DNA of 64,000 nt, taken from the NCBI GenBank assembly GCA_001600415.1, contig BCJX01000003.1, forward strand, positions 1,917,167 through 1,981,166, read 5' to 3'. The translations under genes were made by a program, and so were the position numbers. Positions 1 to 12,466 of this stretch are shown one piece after another. Position 1 is the stretch's first letter; every line of letters starts with the position of its first letter. The notes beneath the pieces are model-generated. The model saw only the letters and a list, made by a program, of their open reading frames with translations. It had not been told where the DNA came from and ran no database searches. The DNA comes from Pascua guehoae. Its lineage: Eukaryota > Basidiomycota > Tremellomycetes > Trichosporonales > Trichosporonaceae.

Positions 1-41
1 GTAAGGTTAGGGCGGCGCACTCCACTCGCTCGTTGTTGGGG

Positions 42-2102
42 TCACACATGATCACACACGTAGTCACCGAGCTTTTCCAGTTCACGGTCACGCAGTCCTG
101 ACTCTGTTCCTGCGCCCTTGAACGCACGAATCTACATTACCAGTTAGCAGAAGGTTCAGCTATGATGACTCCGACAAACCTTCAATCCCTCTCCTGGGTT
201 GAGGGCAAAGTTGCGTGCGAGGTCATCGATGTGCACGGTCTGCAGGGTTGTGAGCTTGGCAAACCAGGTGAAAACCTACGTTGTTTGCGGACCACTGCGC
301 GAACTTGGCCCAAAAGTACGCCAGTGGTTTGACTCTTGAGGGTCAGTTCAAGATTGGGTTGGGATGCTGAGCTGCGCCCCCACGTACTCGTGTTTTACCA
401 TTTGGCCACCGCGCTGTGAGAAGATCTACAGTCAGCCAGGGTATTTCTGGTCTACGGCGCCCAAGAGTCTTGGCTCGGAGGGGTAATGTGAGTTTGGCTG
501 GAGAGGGGTGTTGTAATCTAGGCACGGAGGCGTGACATGTAGGGAATCTGGGGGAGTCACGGGCCAGCTTCTCACAGGGAACATGGTTGTGCGGTCTGCG
601 ACGAAAGAGATCTGGGATTAGCCGTGAAACGTTCCGTCCCAGCGCACCTTGTATGGCGCCTCGGCATCAAGGACACCAAGCTCAACAAGCTTGCTCTCCA
701 GCCACATCCAGTGAGTCTGACTCCACACGACAATGTCGTAAAATGGATACACGCTTATCTGTCAGCAACCATCAGCCGCTTGCGGCAGCCCATTCCGACA
801 TCGGGGAGCTGCGGTGCATGCGCTCTGGACTCACCGCTCAAGGAAGGCGTGGAGGCCCGGACGGGCGCATTCAAGCGGTGGCAATGCCCCGTCGAGGAGA
901 GGGCGGGTATCCGCAATCGCTTGACATGAGCACGTTTCCTGTCAAGCAAAGGACATACTGTAGTCCAAGTCTAGGACGAGGAGGCGTGTGCCTGGACGCG
1001 GTTCGTTCATTATCTAGCATCAGAAACTGGTTCAGTGCCCAACTGTATCGTACCGTAATAGGCCGATTCTGAATAATCTGCTGTACCTTGCGCAGATTAC
1101 GCGGGTCTTGTGCGGGGGGGATAAGTGCGCTTTGCCAGCCCATTCCTCGACGAGCGCTCGGATAAGCAATGTCAAAGTCATCGGGAGGCGGCGGGCCTTC
1201 GCGTTCCTTGAAGCGAAGATGCTCTGGCGTCCCAACCAGAGTAAACCGAGCGGGATTCTTGATACCAAGAACGCCGAGACGCGTGCTGTCCGAATCGGCG
1301 GCCAGCTTCCCGCGCGTCAGGCCAAGGATCTTTTGCGCGGCTGATGGCACGGCCGTAAGCGATTCGATCTGGGAACGGAGGTCGAATACGCTGTGGATGT
1401 GTGAGTAATATCGAATAGTACACTTCTGAATGACCGCTCTGCGTGGGGCTGGGAACATGGCACAATACACTGAACATGACGTGGGACAAGCGTGGAGGTG
1501 GAGGATGAAGACTCCGAGGTTGGCACCCGTGGCCATTACAGACTGCACAGTTGCGCACAACACTGTAAACGTCCCACTCTACGGTCCCAATGGCTAGTAA
1601 TCGTACTCGTATCCGGTTGGATCATTGGATCCACGTTATCACCGCCATGATGATGCGCCACACACGAGAGTGAAACAACGCACAGATCACTCGAGCTCAT
1701 GCTCATCTCGTAGGTGTTGCCAGACCACTTGAAGGTCATCTTGAACTCCTCTTCAGCAGGAGGCGGACTTGCACCAGCGTCAGATACGGGCGTCTGGTCG
1801 GCATCGGGTGGACTGGCGTCGACGTCCTGTGGTGTCGCGTTCTGTGCCGGTGAGGCCGGAGGGGGGGAGTTGTTGAGTAGCGGTATGGACACGCCTTCCA
1901 CCTCTGTTGCAGGATTGGACGAGTCCATAGATGTAGACGCTGCGGCAGGAGGAGGCACGGCGGTAGGAGAAGAGGCCAAGTCGTGCGGTGAGCGGGGGGA
2001 GCACGGTGGTGATGGGCATGAGGAGGATGAAGCGGGCTCGCTTGGCGGTACCGTCTGTGCCGGGGACGGGTCCCTTGGCGGTGTAGAGTTACCGACCGAC
2101 AT
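42..2102 (-). CDS. UBLCP1: UBLCP1-type ubiquitin-like-domain CTD phosphatase
   Basis: Ten exons join into one open frame of 426 residues: 2102-1684, 1390-1054, 1013-959, 919-835, 753-648, 611-576, 425-388, 334-280, 239-180 and 131-42. A Pro/Ser-rich leader of about 120 residues precedes a ubiquitin-like domain (MTFKWSGNTYEM, then VFDLRSQIESL). The HAD/FCP1 phosphatase domain follows, with the catalytic DLDYT signature at about residues 267-271 split by an intron. Later family blocks are visible: ECARPGLHAFLER, YDIVVWSQT, KISFVADRTTMFP, HIDDLARNFALNPGEGLK. The animal enzyme dephosphorylates nuclear proteasome and uses the ubiquitin-like domain to bind it, so the same role is inferred. The first intron is long (293 nt) but the protein is continuous across it. 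The start at 2102 precedes the low-complexity leader. An in-frame upstream ATG at 2384 is possible but reads like leader DNA. The leader is longer than in animal homologues. Confidence 0.9.
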
Positions 2103-2675
2103 TTGGCCCAAACTAGGAGAGTCGATGAGAGTTGTGAGGTGGTAAGAGTGTGTCGCAAAGAGAGTAGAAGGGTGGGGAGGTGATAGAACAACAATTGGAC
2201 AGCCATCGGGGGCGACGCGTTGAGGGATGACGCGACTGGCGGTGGCAAGGATAGGTGGGCTTTGCCACCCGGTCACGTGGTTATCGAACACGGAATTATT
2301 ACTGTAATTCAAACAAGAGTTCATGCTGATTGTGAGGAAAAGGGGCATCGGTTCGACTCCTCTACGATGCATACTTTTGCTCATTTCCTCCCAACAATAA
2401 CTGCGAGTATGAATCTGACTGTTCTATCCCCTCGCACTCTTACCGAGTAGAATAGAAATTGCCCGCCAGTGTCTTTGGAATGGCAAGAGTAGCAGAGAAT
2501 GAGAGTGAACAAGCCACCAGCACCCTCATGCCGACCACAGGATTAGGGATGATTTGGTATATTCATGATACTGGTACAAAACTATCCTTGAATGCCCTAG
2601 CGAAGGATTACTTTAAAATGATGGTGGGGATGAGATATGCGTAGGACCTTTTCGCTTGACTGCCGGTCAAGACGT
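2103..2675. other. Intergenic region, no gene seen
   Basis: This stretch lies upstream of the UBLCP1-type gene and downstream of the amino-acid transporter stop. The sequence around 2350 looks superficially like a tRNA T-loop but has no matching stems. No ORF here resembles a known protein. Confidence 0.5.
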
Positions 2676-4339
2676 TTACTGGAGCTCGCCCGAGTTGTTG
2701 GCGCACGACCATGGGCCGTTGTCGGTGGTGGTGTTGATGAGGTCGACGATGGCTCCGTAAGTGCCAGCAATGCAGAGGAAAAGACCAATGACAAGAAGGG
2801 TAATGTTGAGGGCGTAGGTAAGCGTGCGACGCTTGCGCTCGCCGGCGGTGTTGTAGCGCCAGTTGTCGTGCCACCACATGAAGGTGTAAGGAATGATGCA
2901 GACCCATGGGCAAATGAGGGCACCAATGAAGGAAATGAGCGAACCGAAGATGGGGATGGCGGATGCGATAATGTAGCCGACAATGACGCAGGCAGCGACC
3001 GAGCCGAGCCAGAACATCCAGTGGGTCGGCGAGTTGGAGCTCAGGTGGGGCGAACCGGCGAGGAGACGAACAAAGATTGTCTTGCCACAGAGGTGGCTAA
3101 AGATAGTGAGCGAGGCGAGAAGACCGGGAAGAGCAATGCCGTAGCAGACGCGCTTCATGACGACACCGGCACTGCCGAGGGCGGGCGAGGTGATGTGGGT
3201 GCCACAGTAGTAGTAGACAACCGAGCCGATAATGAGGTAGACCATCGTGAGGAACGAGACCGATGCCACCATCGAGCGGGCGTACGTCCGCTGGTCACGC
3301 ATCTCCGAGACAATGCCAAAGTACATCGGGGTCGCACCGTACGAGAAGACTGATTTTGTATCAGCATCGGCCACAATGGTGGGGTCATTGTCACTCACCA
3401 ATTCCGTTCACCATAGAGATGGCAGAGGCGAAGGTCGGGTTGGTTGTGATGAAGAAACCCTTGTCATATGCCTCTCCATCCGCGATGCCAACAGGGTGGC
3501 CCTGCTTGGAAACGGCGGCGGTCAGGGTGATAATGGCGGCCATGATCGAGGCGATACCGGCCCATCCAATCCACGAGATCTTGCCAAGGGTACGGATCGA
3601 GCCGAGGAGGAAGCCGACGACGGCGGCAACAGCGACGAACACAGCAGTACACGTGCCGTGGTTGGTGATAGCGTTCAGAGCGGTCGAGACACCAACGAGC
3701 GCCGAGCCGATAATGAAGACCATGAAGAGCACAAAGATGAAGTAGAAGGTCTCCTTGCCAGCGCGGCCGAAAACGACGCCGCCGGCATCGGCGAGGCCGT
3801 ACACCTCGGGGTGGTTGCGCTTGAAGCTGCCAATAACGACACCGCAGTCTGAATGTCAGCGCAAGTTGAAAGAACTTGGCACGCAAATGCGTGCACAGAG
3901 TCGAGTGCACGGTCAGAGCGCCACCAGCCCACGTGGGGCTAGCACGCACGACCGACTCGAGAGTCGTGGCACACGGTGACAGGACGGTGGCTTACGCACA
4001 GGCAATGATAGACTGGATGATGAGAATGCAGATGATACCGGGCACCAGGCCGAGAACACTGAAAACGGAGGGAAGAGCAAGAACACCAAGACCCAGGTTG
4101 GCCTTGGTCATGAGGACGAAACCGCCAAAGGCGCCGACCTAGTTGTCGTCAGCGATACTGCCCGCTTTGTTATCCCGCCACTTGCAAAGACTCACGCCAC
4201 GGTAGTTGGGGCCGGACTCGAGGTTACCAAAGACGGCATCCTCGCTCGGCTGGCCATCGGCAGGGGCGACATCAATGTCGTACTGGCCTGGCCTCTTCTC
4301 GGGGTCGGCGGTGCTCGTGGACTGTTCCTTGCTGAACAT
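2676..4339 (-). CDS. AAAP-family amino-acid transporter (MTR/AVT-like)
   Basis: Four exons (4339-4196, 4138-4000, 3848-3399, 3349-2676) give 468 residues. The hydrophilic N-terminus (MFSKEQSTSTADPEKRPGQY) leads into the Aa_trans signature GGFVLMTKANLGLGVLALP in TM1. Next come YCGVVIGSFKRNHPEVY, then ADAGGVVFGRAGKE and about ten further hydrophobic segments. Composition and order match fungal neutral amino-acid permeases of the Neurospora MTR type, which import neutral and aromatic amino acids by proton symport at the plasma membrane; the substrate here is inferred. The second intron is best placed with donor GTGCGT, because only that join gives the family-conserved Y-C-G and keeps the frame. 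Length is normal for the family. Confidence 0.88.
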
Positions 4340-7300
4340 GTTGACAAATATCTTGCGTCTAGCGCGTGGACGTGATCGCGGGGAGCGTCGTGGGGGTCGG
4401 TGGGGCCGAAGAGAGAGTGTGCGGGGTTGTGTGGAGACGGAGACGGAGACGGAAGACGGGAGGTTGAGATGAGTGTGGAGAGAGAATGTGTTCTTGCTCC
4501 GGAAAGGTTGATGAGGGGGGATCAAGGTCCGGACCGACTCTATATCGTTTATAACGTTCGAGATTGTCCGTTTGCCCGTAGACTAGACCTGTCGACTCGT
4601 CCGCGACTGAGAATGTGGCGTATGTACCGCGTGGAGAGGAAAGAGGGTGTATGGGTTGAGGGATCGGGTGGCAGGAGTGTCCACCACTAGAATGCGAAGG
4701 TTGAGAGGAGATGAGAGGTACTAGTTGGGGTTCGCAGGATGGGTTATAAAATTATTGGCCCTCGCCAGCCACAAGGTTCCCTTGCCCTTGCGGGGCCATC
4801 GTCGTGAACTCGTTTGCAACTTTTCACCCTATGTTTCTCGGCTCGGGTCATCTGTCATTGACGTCGCAGGTCGGATAGGCTGCAGTACGCCGCTCTCCTG
4901 CCCACTTGTCTCACAGTTGAAAAGCTGGGACAGGGCGATGGAATACTCGCCTAAGGATGTGATTGGGGAATTTCTGGCGGGATACGTCAAACCCGGCCGC
5001 CGCTCTGGCCGGACACGTGCCCGATTGGCATAAGATATCAGGATCTTGCAAAGGATGCTCGCCCCCTGATGGCTTGCGTAGGCTGCACCAGGATCCTGAG
5101 TCAGCCAGAGCCAGAGAGGTTTACACCATGGGTCGTATGACTTTAGTGCTTTAGCTTCTGCTACTCTAATCTGCTGGTTTTGTGCTGGCTGGCTGCAGAT
5201 TGTCACTGTACTCGGCGTGCTGTCAACAGTCAGCCTTTCGAGGTTGTGGAGCAATATTTTTTCTTCTCGCAATCCAACCTCGCGCAGATGTGTAGCGCCA
5301 ACCTCGGCAAGCAAGACCTCGGTGTCTCAAGAGCAACCCTGCTCCCTTTTCGGGTGGCTTGGCCTCTTGGCGATGCACTGATGGCCAAAGGACCCACATG
5401 GGGCACAATTTTTGGTTATTGTCCCTGGTCCCTGAAATGAGATGGGAAATCAGGTACGGTTTGTGACGCCGCGCCGCCGGCAGTAGCCGCACCTGGCACG
5501 CGATGGAAGTAGCCCAGCTTGCCGGAAAACCGAGCCCCGGCCCATCGCGCGCGGGAGCGGTAAACTTCGGTCCCATTCCTTGCCAGTCAATTTTTGCTGA
5601 GCATTATTGGCGATGTTGGAGAGCATGGCTGAGTGCTTACCCCATCCCTTCGAAAGCATGGTTGCAGGGCAGTACACATGAGCGGGTCTCACCATCAGTA
5701 CAACCAAGATGGGGATGAGTAACGAGTAACCGCGCCGGTGTTCACCGTGCCGTTAGCCGACGAGTGGCGTCGAGGGCGTGACGGATGAGCCCAGACAGGC
5801 AAAGACTTCGACCGAGACTTTGCACCGAGGCTCGACCGTAGCCGTTAATCGTTGATCCGCGGCCAGGGCCACTCGGTAGCATCCAGGAGTAAGCCGATGG
5901 GGAACGCGGTGACCATCTCGTTAAGACCAGGACCAATGGTGCAAGGTTGGTGAGATGTGGCGGACCAATGGTGTGGCGTTGGTGGAGATGTATCCACAGA
6001 TACGCAAGGAATTCGTCGGTCGTGGTTCGGGAGTTGCCCACGCATGGACTTGGATGCTGTTCGCTCGCGTTTCATCTTCTGCTTGGCTGTGCTCATTCGA
6101 GTGGAGGTTGGGAGGAGCGGGGAGATGCGAGACAGGGGGACAGTTCAGGAGTAGCACAACAATAGAGCCGGTCACACCGGCGAGTTGCGATACAGGATGG
6201 GCTCTGCCCCTTTGCAAGCGAGAAGCGGAGACCAAGGGGTAGTCTGCCCACTCTGCCCAGTCGGTGCGGGGCCGCCGCCGCGGCCCCGGGGGTCGCCGGT
6301 GTTGGGCGGAGATGGGGACCCGCTTTGACCTGTCCGACATCGGAGATGCAGACAACGGGATGTCGGCGGCAGGCTCCGTCCGCTAGGATTGGCAAGGCAA
6401 CTCGCTCTCCTCGCCAGTGACAAAACAGGCGACGGAGACCTTTGAATGTGAAGCGCACCACATAGGGGAAGTTAGGGTAATTGGGTCGCAAGGAGACATG
6501 TATTGCACCGTTGAGTGTTAGCAAGGGGCTCGATAGGCGCTGCGGAGGTGGTCGTCGGGCGGAACTAGGACTGTCGTCGATGTGCTGCTCTGCGAACAGC
6601 CCCTTCAAAAGCGTGCAAGTGTATCGCTCCTGGCGACAGACATGCTGTTGCGTTAGTCTTTGAAGAACTCACAGAACACTGCAGATGCGGACCATTTGTC
6701 CCCAGACATGGTGCGGAGGTACTGACCATGATTAACCTCTGATGAGACCATTCACTACAGCGACGAGTGGGGGAGGGAACCGCGGACCTGGTCGTCAAGG
6801 TGAACCGAGTGGTGCGAGCGGTCCTTTTCGGTCAACATCGACTACAGGCATGCAAAAAAGAAGAGTGGGTTTGCTGTTAAAAGAGGTCCACCTCATGCAG
6901 GCAGTATGTATATGCCCACCAGAGGTTCGCTATCTGCATACATTCGCGTGCTGTAGTGTACACGGTCGTGGTGCTGAGCTTGGCAAACGGGTTCCACGGG
7001 ACGGACAAGATAAGCGGGCCGGTGTGCACGGCTCTAATTGGCTCTGACAAGGGTCCCACAGCCTCGATCAGTGGCATTCCTGTCATTACGAGCTGCCCAC
7101 GAGCCTCTGGCAGATGGAAGCAAAGTGCATGTCAGCCGTAAGCAAATGGGAGCGCGGTCACAGGCGAGTGTTTACCACTGGTCTTACATTGCGTGTGTTT
7201 AATGACTGCTCGATTGCGACGTTGGGTGCCCCATGGGAGCGTGCCGAGCCACAGGTTCTGCCGAGAGGGGGGGGGGGGCGTTGCTGCCAGTGCTCGAGCT

Positions 7301-7400
7301 GCCCACCTTTACACCTCATCCTAGAATCCCAACCTGCGTCGTCCCCTTGTTGATTGCTCAAGTGTGCTTCCCCATATCTCTGTCTACGTCTCTCTTATGG
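4340..7400. other. 3-kb region without a supported gene
   Basis: Many short overlapping ORFs occur on both strands, but none shows recognisable domain order, consistent splice sites or biased composition. The 5' end would hold the promoter of the amino-acid transporter. A G-run lies at about 7266-7276. I see no convincing repeat or RNA gene. Confidence 0.4.
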
Positions 7401-8316
7401 CTACAGAGACGGCAAGTCGCCGATAATTGGCTCCAGAAGCTTTGGCAATAGGGCAGCGGCATCACCTGCAAAGGCAAAGTCACCTGGTTGGCATCCATCG
7501 CCGTCGGCGTCGAGGTTGACCGTAACGACACGAGTGCCTGCAGTTCGTGCGAGTTCGGCGTATGCAGCCGCGGGGTAGACGACCGAACTAGTGCCGATGA
7601 CGAGAACGATGTCGACCGGCTCCGAGTCAATCCACTCATTGACTTCTGACAGCATGTGGTGGTCGAGCTGCTCCCCGAACCACACGACACCGGGGCGCTG
7701 CAGCCCGGTCTTGCACTGCGGGCAGTGGGGGAGTGCTGCCTCTGGGATGGATTCGAGCTTGTGGGCTGGGTCGAGCAGCGGGAGACCCTGTCCTGGCGTG
7801 GCGTCCACGGCGGCTGGCGCCAGCGCTGGGCACAGAGGGTCATCTTGGTTGTTTCGGTCGATCCAGTCACACCTTGCGTTCGAACACTTGAGGTCGAATA
7901 GCGAGCCATGGAGGTGTCGCAATTGCCCAACTGGGTGTCCCGCTCGCTCGTGCAGGTCTGTGCAGGCAGTTCAGCTTTGGCCGCTTTGCGAGTTATCACA
8001 TACTGTCGACATTTTGAGTCAGGCAGAGGAATCCCGGTTGCCTGGCTGCAAGCGCAGCAAGTGCTCGATGGCCGTCATTGGACTTTACTCCCAGGGCCAT
8101 GTGTCTGCGGTAGCCGTAGAATAGCCAGACCAGTCCTGGGTCGCGAGCGAAGGCATGAGGCGTTGCCAACGCCGTTGCCTCATAGTTGCGCCAGAGACCA
8201 CCCGCACCGCGGAATGTGGGAAGTCCCGAGGATGCAGAGAGGCCTGCGCCACAGACGGCGAGGATGCGCTTTGCTCGTCGTAGGACCGTGTGGAAGGCGG
8301 CGATATCTGCGGACAT
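7401..8316 (-). CDS. SIRT5-like sirtuin (class III NAD-dependent deacylase)
   Basis: Two exons (8316-8004 and 7957-7401) give 289 residues. The NAD-binding motif GAGLSASSG starts at residue 23, followed by LPTFRG, then TQNVD at the exon junction and RHLHGS with the catalytic His at about 121. Two cysteine pairs (CSNARC and CPQC) form the zinc site, and later blocks are RPGVVWFGE and VIGTSSVVYPAA. The segment FYGYRR keeps the Tyr-x-x-Arg pair (about Y67/R70) that in SIRT5 selects succinyl, malonyl and glutaryl lysine over acetyl lysine. That specificity is therefore predicted. In animals SIRT5 is largely mitochondrial, but no clear targeting peptide is visible here. The length fits a compact class III enzyme. 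The next gene downstream is on the same strand, but fungal genes are not expected to share a transcript. Confidence 0.9.
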
Positions 8317-8592
8317 GGGCGAGAGGTGATGAGTAGTGATGGGTAGGGCCGAAGCACATCGAGGGGCAAGTGAATGGTTCGCCCAACCATCACGTGACGT
8401 CATTGCTGGGGCCAAGCGCTACCCTCAGAGTCCACTCGTCAACACCAACTCGGCTGACGACCTTTGGCCTGATACAATTAACATGCCCTGTGTCTAATAC
8501 TTGAAATACATGGATGCGTGGGACGATTGTGGATGATGCTACGCATTATGGCTCTCTCCTCTCTTCCCGCAGTCACCAGTGCCTCCCAAGAC

Positions 8593-10450
8593 CTAGATGT
8601 CACCAACAAGGGTGCGACAGATGGGGGACTTTGCTCTAAGCCTTGCTCCGTACTTGATCAACATGAACGGGGCTATTGCGAGCGCAAATCCGAGTCCGGA
8701 AAGGAGTGACGACGCCTCCGGGTAACCCATTGCAGTGTACATCTGCTTGGCGAATAGTGGGAAGACTCCCGACCATGCGTTGCGCACGAGGCTGTGAGCA
8801 GCTTGTGCAGATGACGAATATTGCTCATACGCATCGGCACAATAGTTGCTGGGGTCAGCTAACACATGAGATGGGTTACTCACAAGACACCAAGGTACAT
8901 CGAATAAATGCCCCAATAAGAGATGCAGAGCATGACAGCGGGTACGGCCCAGTGGATGGGTGATCGTCCCGTCCAGGCAAACGCCATGGTCGCCGCAGGA
9001 AAGATGAGACCGCCAATGGCAGCCCAGTAAAGACGGGCTTCGGGAGGAGCTCTGCCTGTGGGGGCGCGCGCGGTAGCACGACGGTAGAGGTGCTGCTGGT
9101 GGAAGGACGTGATGTAGCCGATGATGCCGCCGATCGCAATACAAGCTTGAATCGATCCAGCCTCGCCTGGACTAAAGCCGTACTGCTGGAACACTAGAAT
9201 AGTGGACACTCCTCCGAGGAAGATGATGGCCCACGCAAAGCCAATCCAGAGTGTGAGCGCAATGACAATGGGCTCGGTGAACAAGAGTTCTGCGGTCAGT
9301 ATCAATACACGGGCGTTGACTCACTAAGCGGGAACAAGGCACTCATTTTGAGCTGCTGGGCAATTGTCTTGTGCGCAGTGTTGACATCCAGGCGCGAGAT
9401 GTGTGGAATACCCGTTTCCATGGTGAGCTTTTGGGCTCGTCGTTGAAGGATGGTGTTTGCACGGGTCTCGCGCAGAATAACAGCGCACATTAGACAGCAG
9501 ACTCCCGAGGCGATTGCTTGCGACCCATAGCACCACTTCATGCCGGCGAGCTGACCTGTCCAGCCCATCGTGAGACCACCAGCCGCCTGGCCGATGAAGA
9601 CAAACAAGCTGAACAGGTTCATCACCTGACCGCGTTCGTGGTACGGGAACATGTCGGCGATCGTGCCGCCAACCATCGAGTTTCCCACCGACGACGCCAT
9701 GCCTTGCTGAAGGCTGTCAGCTTGGTTCTTGAAGAAAGCTGTGTGGTACTCACAAACCAGCGCGCTGTCAGGTAGCCGTGGATATTGCGCGAGAAAATCT
9801 GGGGAAACCAGAGGAGCAAGCAGATGACGTTGGCCACTTGGTAGATGATATTCCGACCAAAGTGCTCGCTCAATGGCGCGAGGAACATGGGCGTTACTGC
9901 GACGGAAATGTTGAAAAACGAGAGACCAAGAAGGAACATTGTGCGACTGCAGTGGAAGTATCCCGGGCCCCATGTCGCCATGATGGATCCCGAGGTTGCA
10001 TTTGCGACCGTCGTGACTGTGATGGAACAGCAGGCGACCACGACCAAGTATTTCCTCGTCTGGCTCCAGTTTTGCGGGTTCTATGGTGAGTTAGCCACAG
10101 TGGGGTTGGTCAGGGCGAGGATTGCGAGAGTCTGAAAAAGTGGGCTGGGCCCATAGGCAACGTCGTTTGAGTCAACACCCCTGTGTGGGGACTCCGTGGG
10201 GGTTGCTATCGACCGCCACCCCCACGTTGATGGCGAACGGTTTTGGTACGTCCATTACGGACACCCTGTACTCACGACTCGAGCTCACCTTTGGATCTTC
10301 AAAATCCCAGTCAACTTCGATGGGCACCTTTGCTTCGTTCTTGGTCCCATTCATACTACTCGTTTCCTCCGACAGCGTCGGGTTGTCTCCTGTCGCCGCT
10401 GTTGGTATGGGTGTTGATCCCAGTCGCTTTTCTTCATCGTACACGGTCAT
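8593..10450 (-). CDS. MFS drug/polyamine-type transporter (DHA1-like)
   Basis: Five exons (10450-10289, 10080-9754, 9706-9325, 9289-8884, 8848-8593) give 510 residues. The protein starts with a charged cytosolic tail ending in DWDFEDPKNPQNWS, a signature of fungal DHA1 transporters of the TPO/FLR group. Conserved blocks follow: SGSIMATWG, PLSEHFGRN, ARWFQGMASSVGNSMVGGTI, then the central cytosolic loop, GFSPGEAG and a second set of six helices ending near AIAPFMLIKYGARLRAKS. It should export or import small molecules by proton antiport at the plasma membrane; the substrate cannot be read from sequence. Acceptor choice in introns 2 and 4 was set by family residues and frame. The first intron is long (208 nt). 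Confidence 0.88.
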
Positions 10451-11285
10451 CTTGCAGTCGCGGGTGATACTGGTGAAGTGATGGACGATGGTGAGAAGAG
10501 GTCGTTCCTCGAGTATTAGTCACCAATATGCTTCATGTCGTTGAACGCCGCCGCTAGTTGTTGTGGTCGCCGCCCAAACAGCAGTTGCCGGGGAAAATAG
10601 TGGTTGTGTTGGAGTCGGGATAACCAACTTGGGGGCTATTCCCAGTTGCCTCGGCTGCGATGGGTGGTTTTACCGGGGCAGTCACCCCGGTGATTAGATA
10701 CCGCTCCGCCATTGCCAAATGTCGTCTTGGAGGCCATCCGTGCCATCCGCGGCGTCTTGCAACATGGAAAGTGGGCTATTTTGGCGTCACACCGAGCTCT
10801 CACCGAAGCCCCGAAGCACAATGCCTGTGTAGCGTGCGCACTGGCGTACTGGCTCCGACGATCCGACTCAAGTGACACGGGCCGCCCATGTGTGCTTGGG
10901 TGGATCCTAGTGAGGAGTGGCATGGTGACATACATAAAAGCAAGCGTTATTCGACGAGACAAGAAACAACCAGCTTGATAATGAGTTACCTGGCTAACCG
11001 ATGGAAGTGACACGCACCCTTGACTCTCAACCGCTTGGTCGTGGACATGGAACACCCATTCGACTCGCGACATCAATGATTGCTAATCCACCACGTGACT
11101 GATGTCGGCGGTAGCCGAGGACTTAGGTCTGCCTGCACCACTGCCGACCACACCCATCCAACTGCCGCCTATCCAGCAGCCAACCTTCTCATCCTGCCCA
11201 TTCACCCAACCCTCCTTGCGCTCGCGGTGGCCCCCACGTCTTCCTCTGATACCTCGTCGTCCTACCAGGCGCACTCGGCTTTGCG
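10451..11285. other. Intergenic region between divergent MFS and DUF1272 genes
   Basis: This region separates the start of the MFS transporter from the start of the DUF1272 gene, so it should hold both promoters. No other ORF is convincing. Confidence 0.4.
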
Positions 11286-11552
11286 ATGCTAGACCTCCGC
11301 CCAAACTGCGAGTGCTGCGACCGCGACTTGCCGCCCGCGTCACCGGACGCTCGCATCTGCTCTTTCGAGTGCACGTTTTGCGCCAATTGCACCGCAAAGC
11401 TCAACGGCACATGCCCCAACTGTGGGGGCAATCTTGTCGTGCGTCCTGTGCGCCCGGCAGCCGCGCTCGAAAAGTTCCCCGCATCCACCAAGCGTGTCAA
11501 CAAGCCAGGCGGCTGCCATCGCGCGTCGCCGGCAGGCGAGGCGTCTGGATAG
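11286..11552 (+). CDS. DUF1272 small cysteine-rich protein
   Basis: An intronless ORF of 88 residues. It starts MLDLRPNCECCDRDLPP and continues with DARICSFECTFCANCTAK, then GTCPNCGGNLVVRPVRP. This is the signature of the DUF1272 family, small proteins with paired cysteines probably forming a zinc-ribbon-like fold. The family is common in proteobacteria and scattered in fungi; function is unknown. The start is the first ATG before the conserved block, and the C-terminal 20 residues are outside the family. A bacterial-type, single-exon gene among intron-rich neighbours suggests an old horizontal transfer (inference). Confidence 0.85.
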   Translation: MLDLRPNCECCDRDLPPASPDARICSFECTFCANCTAKLNGTCPNCGGNLVVRPVRPAAALEKFPASTKRVNKPGGCHRASPAGEASG

Positions 11553-12466
11553 TTGAGCCCGGATCGACTAGTCGAGAACAGAGAACGGCAGAGGGCAGAG
11601 AGGGGTACAAGCAGAGTGAGGGTATTTGTGATGGGACGGCGAATGTATAACGACTCCTTGATGAACGTCTGCGGCGATACGTGTCGGCACTGAATGCGTC
11701 GACGGGTGCAAGGGCAAATTGTGGTAGGATGTAGCGATAACGGGGAGTTCTCCATCCTCCTACACTGCACTGTTGATGGCCTCGTGGGAGCGGACAACTG
11801 TCAGTGAAGCGGACGTCTTCGCCTGCCCACGGCCATGAGGCGCCGCTTGCTGCAGATGGCCATGCGCTTCATCGGCTCGGGTCCTCGAAGCCACTGACGA
11901 CTGCAAGCTTCCGTCGCATTAACGGGTGTTCATTGCAGCCCAATACCACATCTCAAGTCGTGTACTGTAGACAGGCAACTCGGCCGACGCGATAATGGGT
12001 CTTAATGCTATCCCAGCGCGCGCCAGCAACCCCTGTCTTGCATGGTCTTGTGATGGTGTAGGCAGCTGGCCGCGCTGGCTGGCCGGCAGCCGGCCGGCCG
12101 CGGCCGGTGGAAGGGTTGGTCGATGGCGAGAGTGGTGACCCTGACATGGGTGGCGTGCCTGGCTGCAAAGGCTAATTAAACGGGAGTACCATTTAAATAA
12201 ATCGACACTAGTGGCACTTCTTGAATATTCACGTCATTTTTTCTTGATAATGCCCTACTGTCCATCGAACGCTTCAAATCGAGAATAAATTGAAAGAAAA
12301 TACGAAAGAAAAATTAATTGCTTCCGTCGGTGAAGGGAAACTGTGTAGCGGCTGGCAGCTGGCGGCTGCTGCACCTACGTTGAATTCTCGCCGCCACTCT
12401 CTCTCTTTTCTTCATCGCTTCTGAAGAGCATCTCGAGTGCGAAGACATCAACGAGCGGTCACCAAA
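11553..12466. promoter_or_regulatory. Upstream region of the ubiquitin-S27a gene
   Basis: About 900 bp without a supported gene. It includes a GC palindrome-rich stretch near 12075-12105 (CCGGCCGGCCGCGG), an AT-rich tract at 12200-12320 and pyrimidine-rich sequence before the transcript leader at about 12400. A strong ribosomal-protein-type promoter is expected here but no specific factor site is claimed. Confidence 0.4.

Noticed and set aside
2340..2370. tRNA-like T-loop (GGTTCGACTCC)
   Set aside because: The flanking bases do not form a T stem or acceptor stem. Only a 6-bp hairpin GCATCG/CGATGC with a large loop exists.
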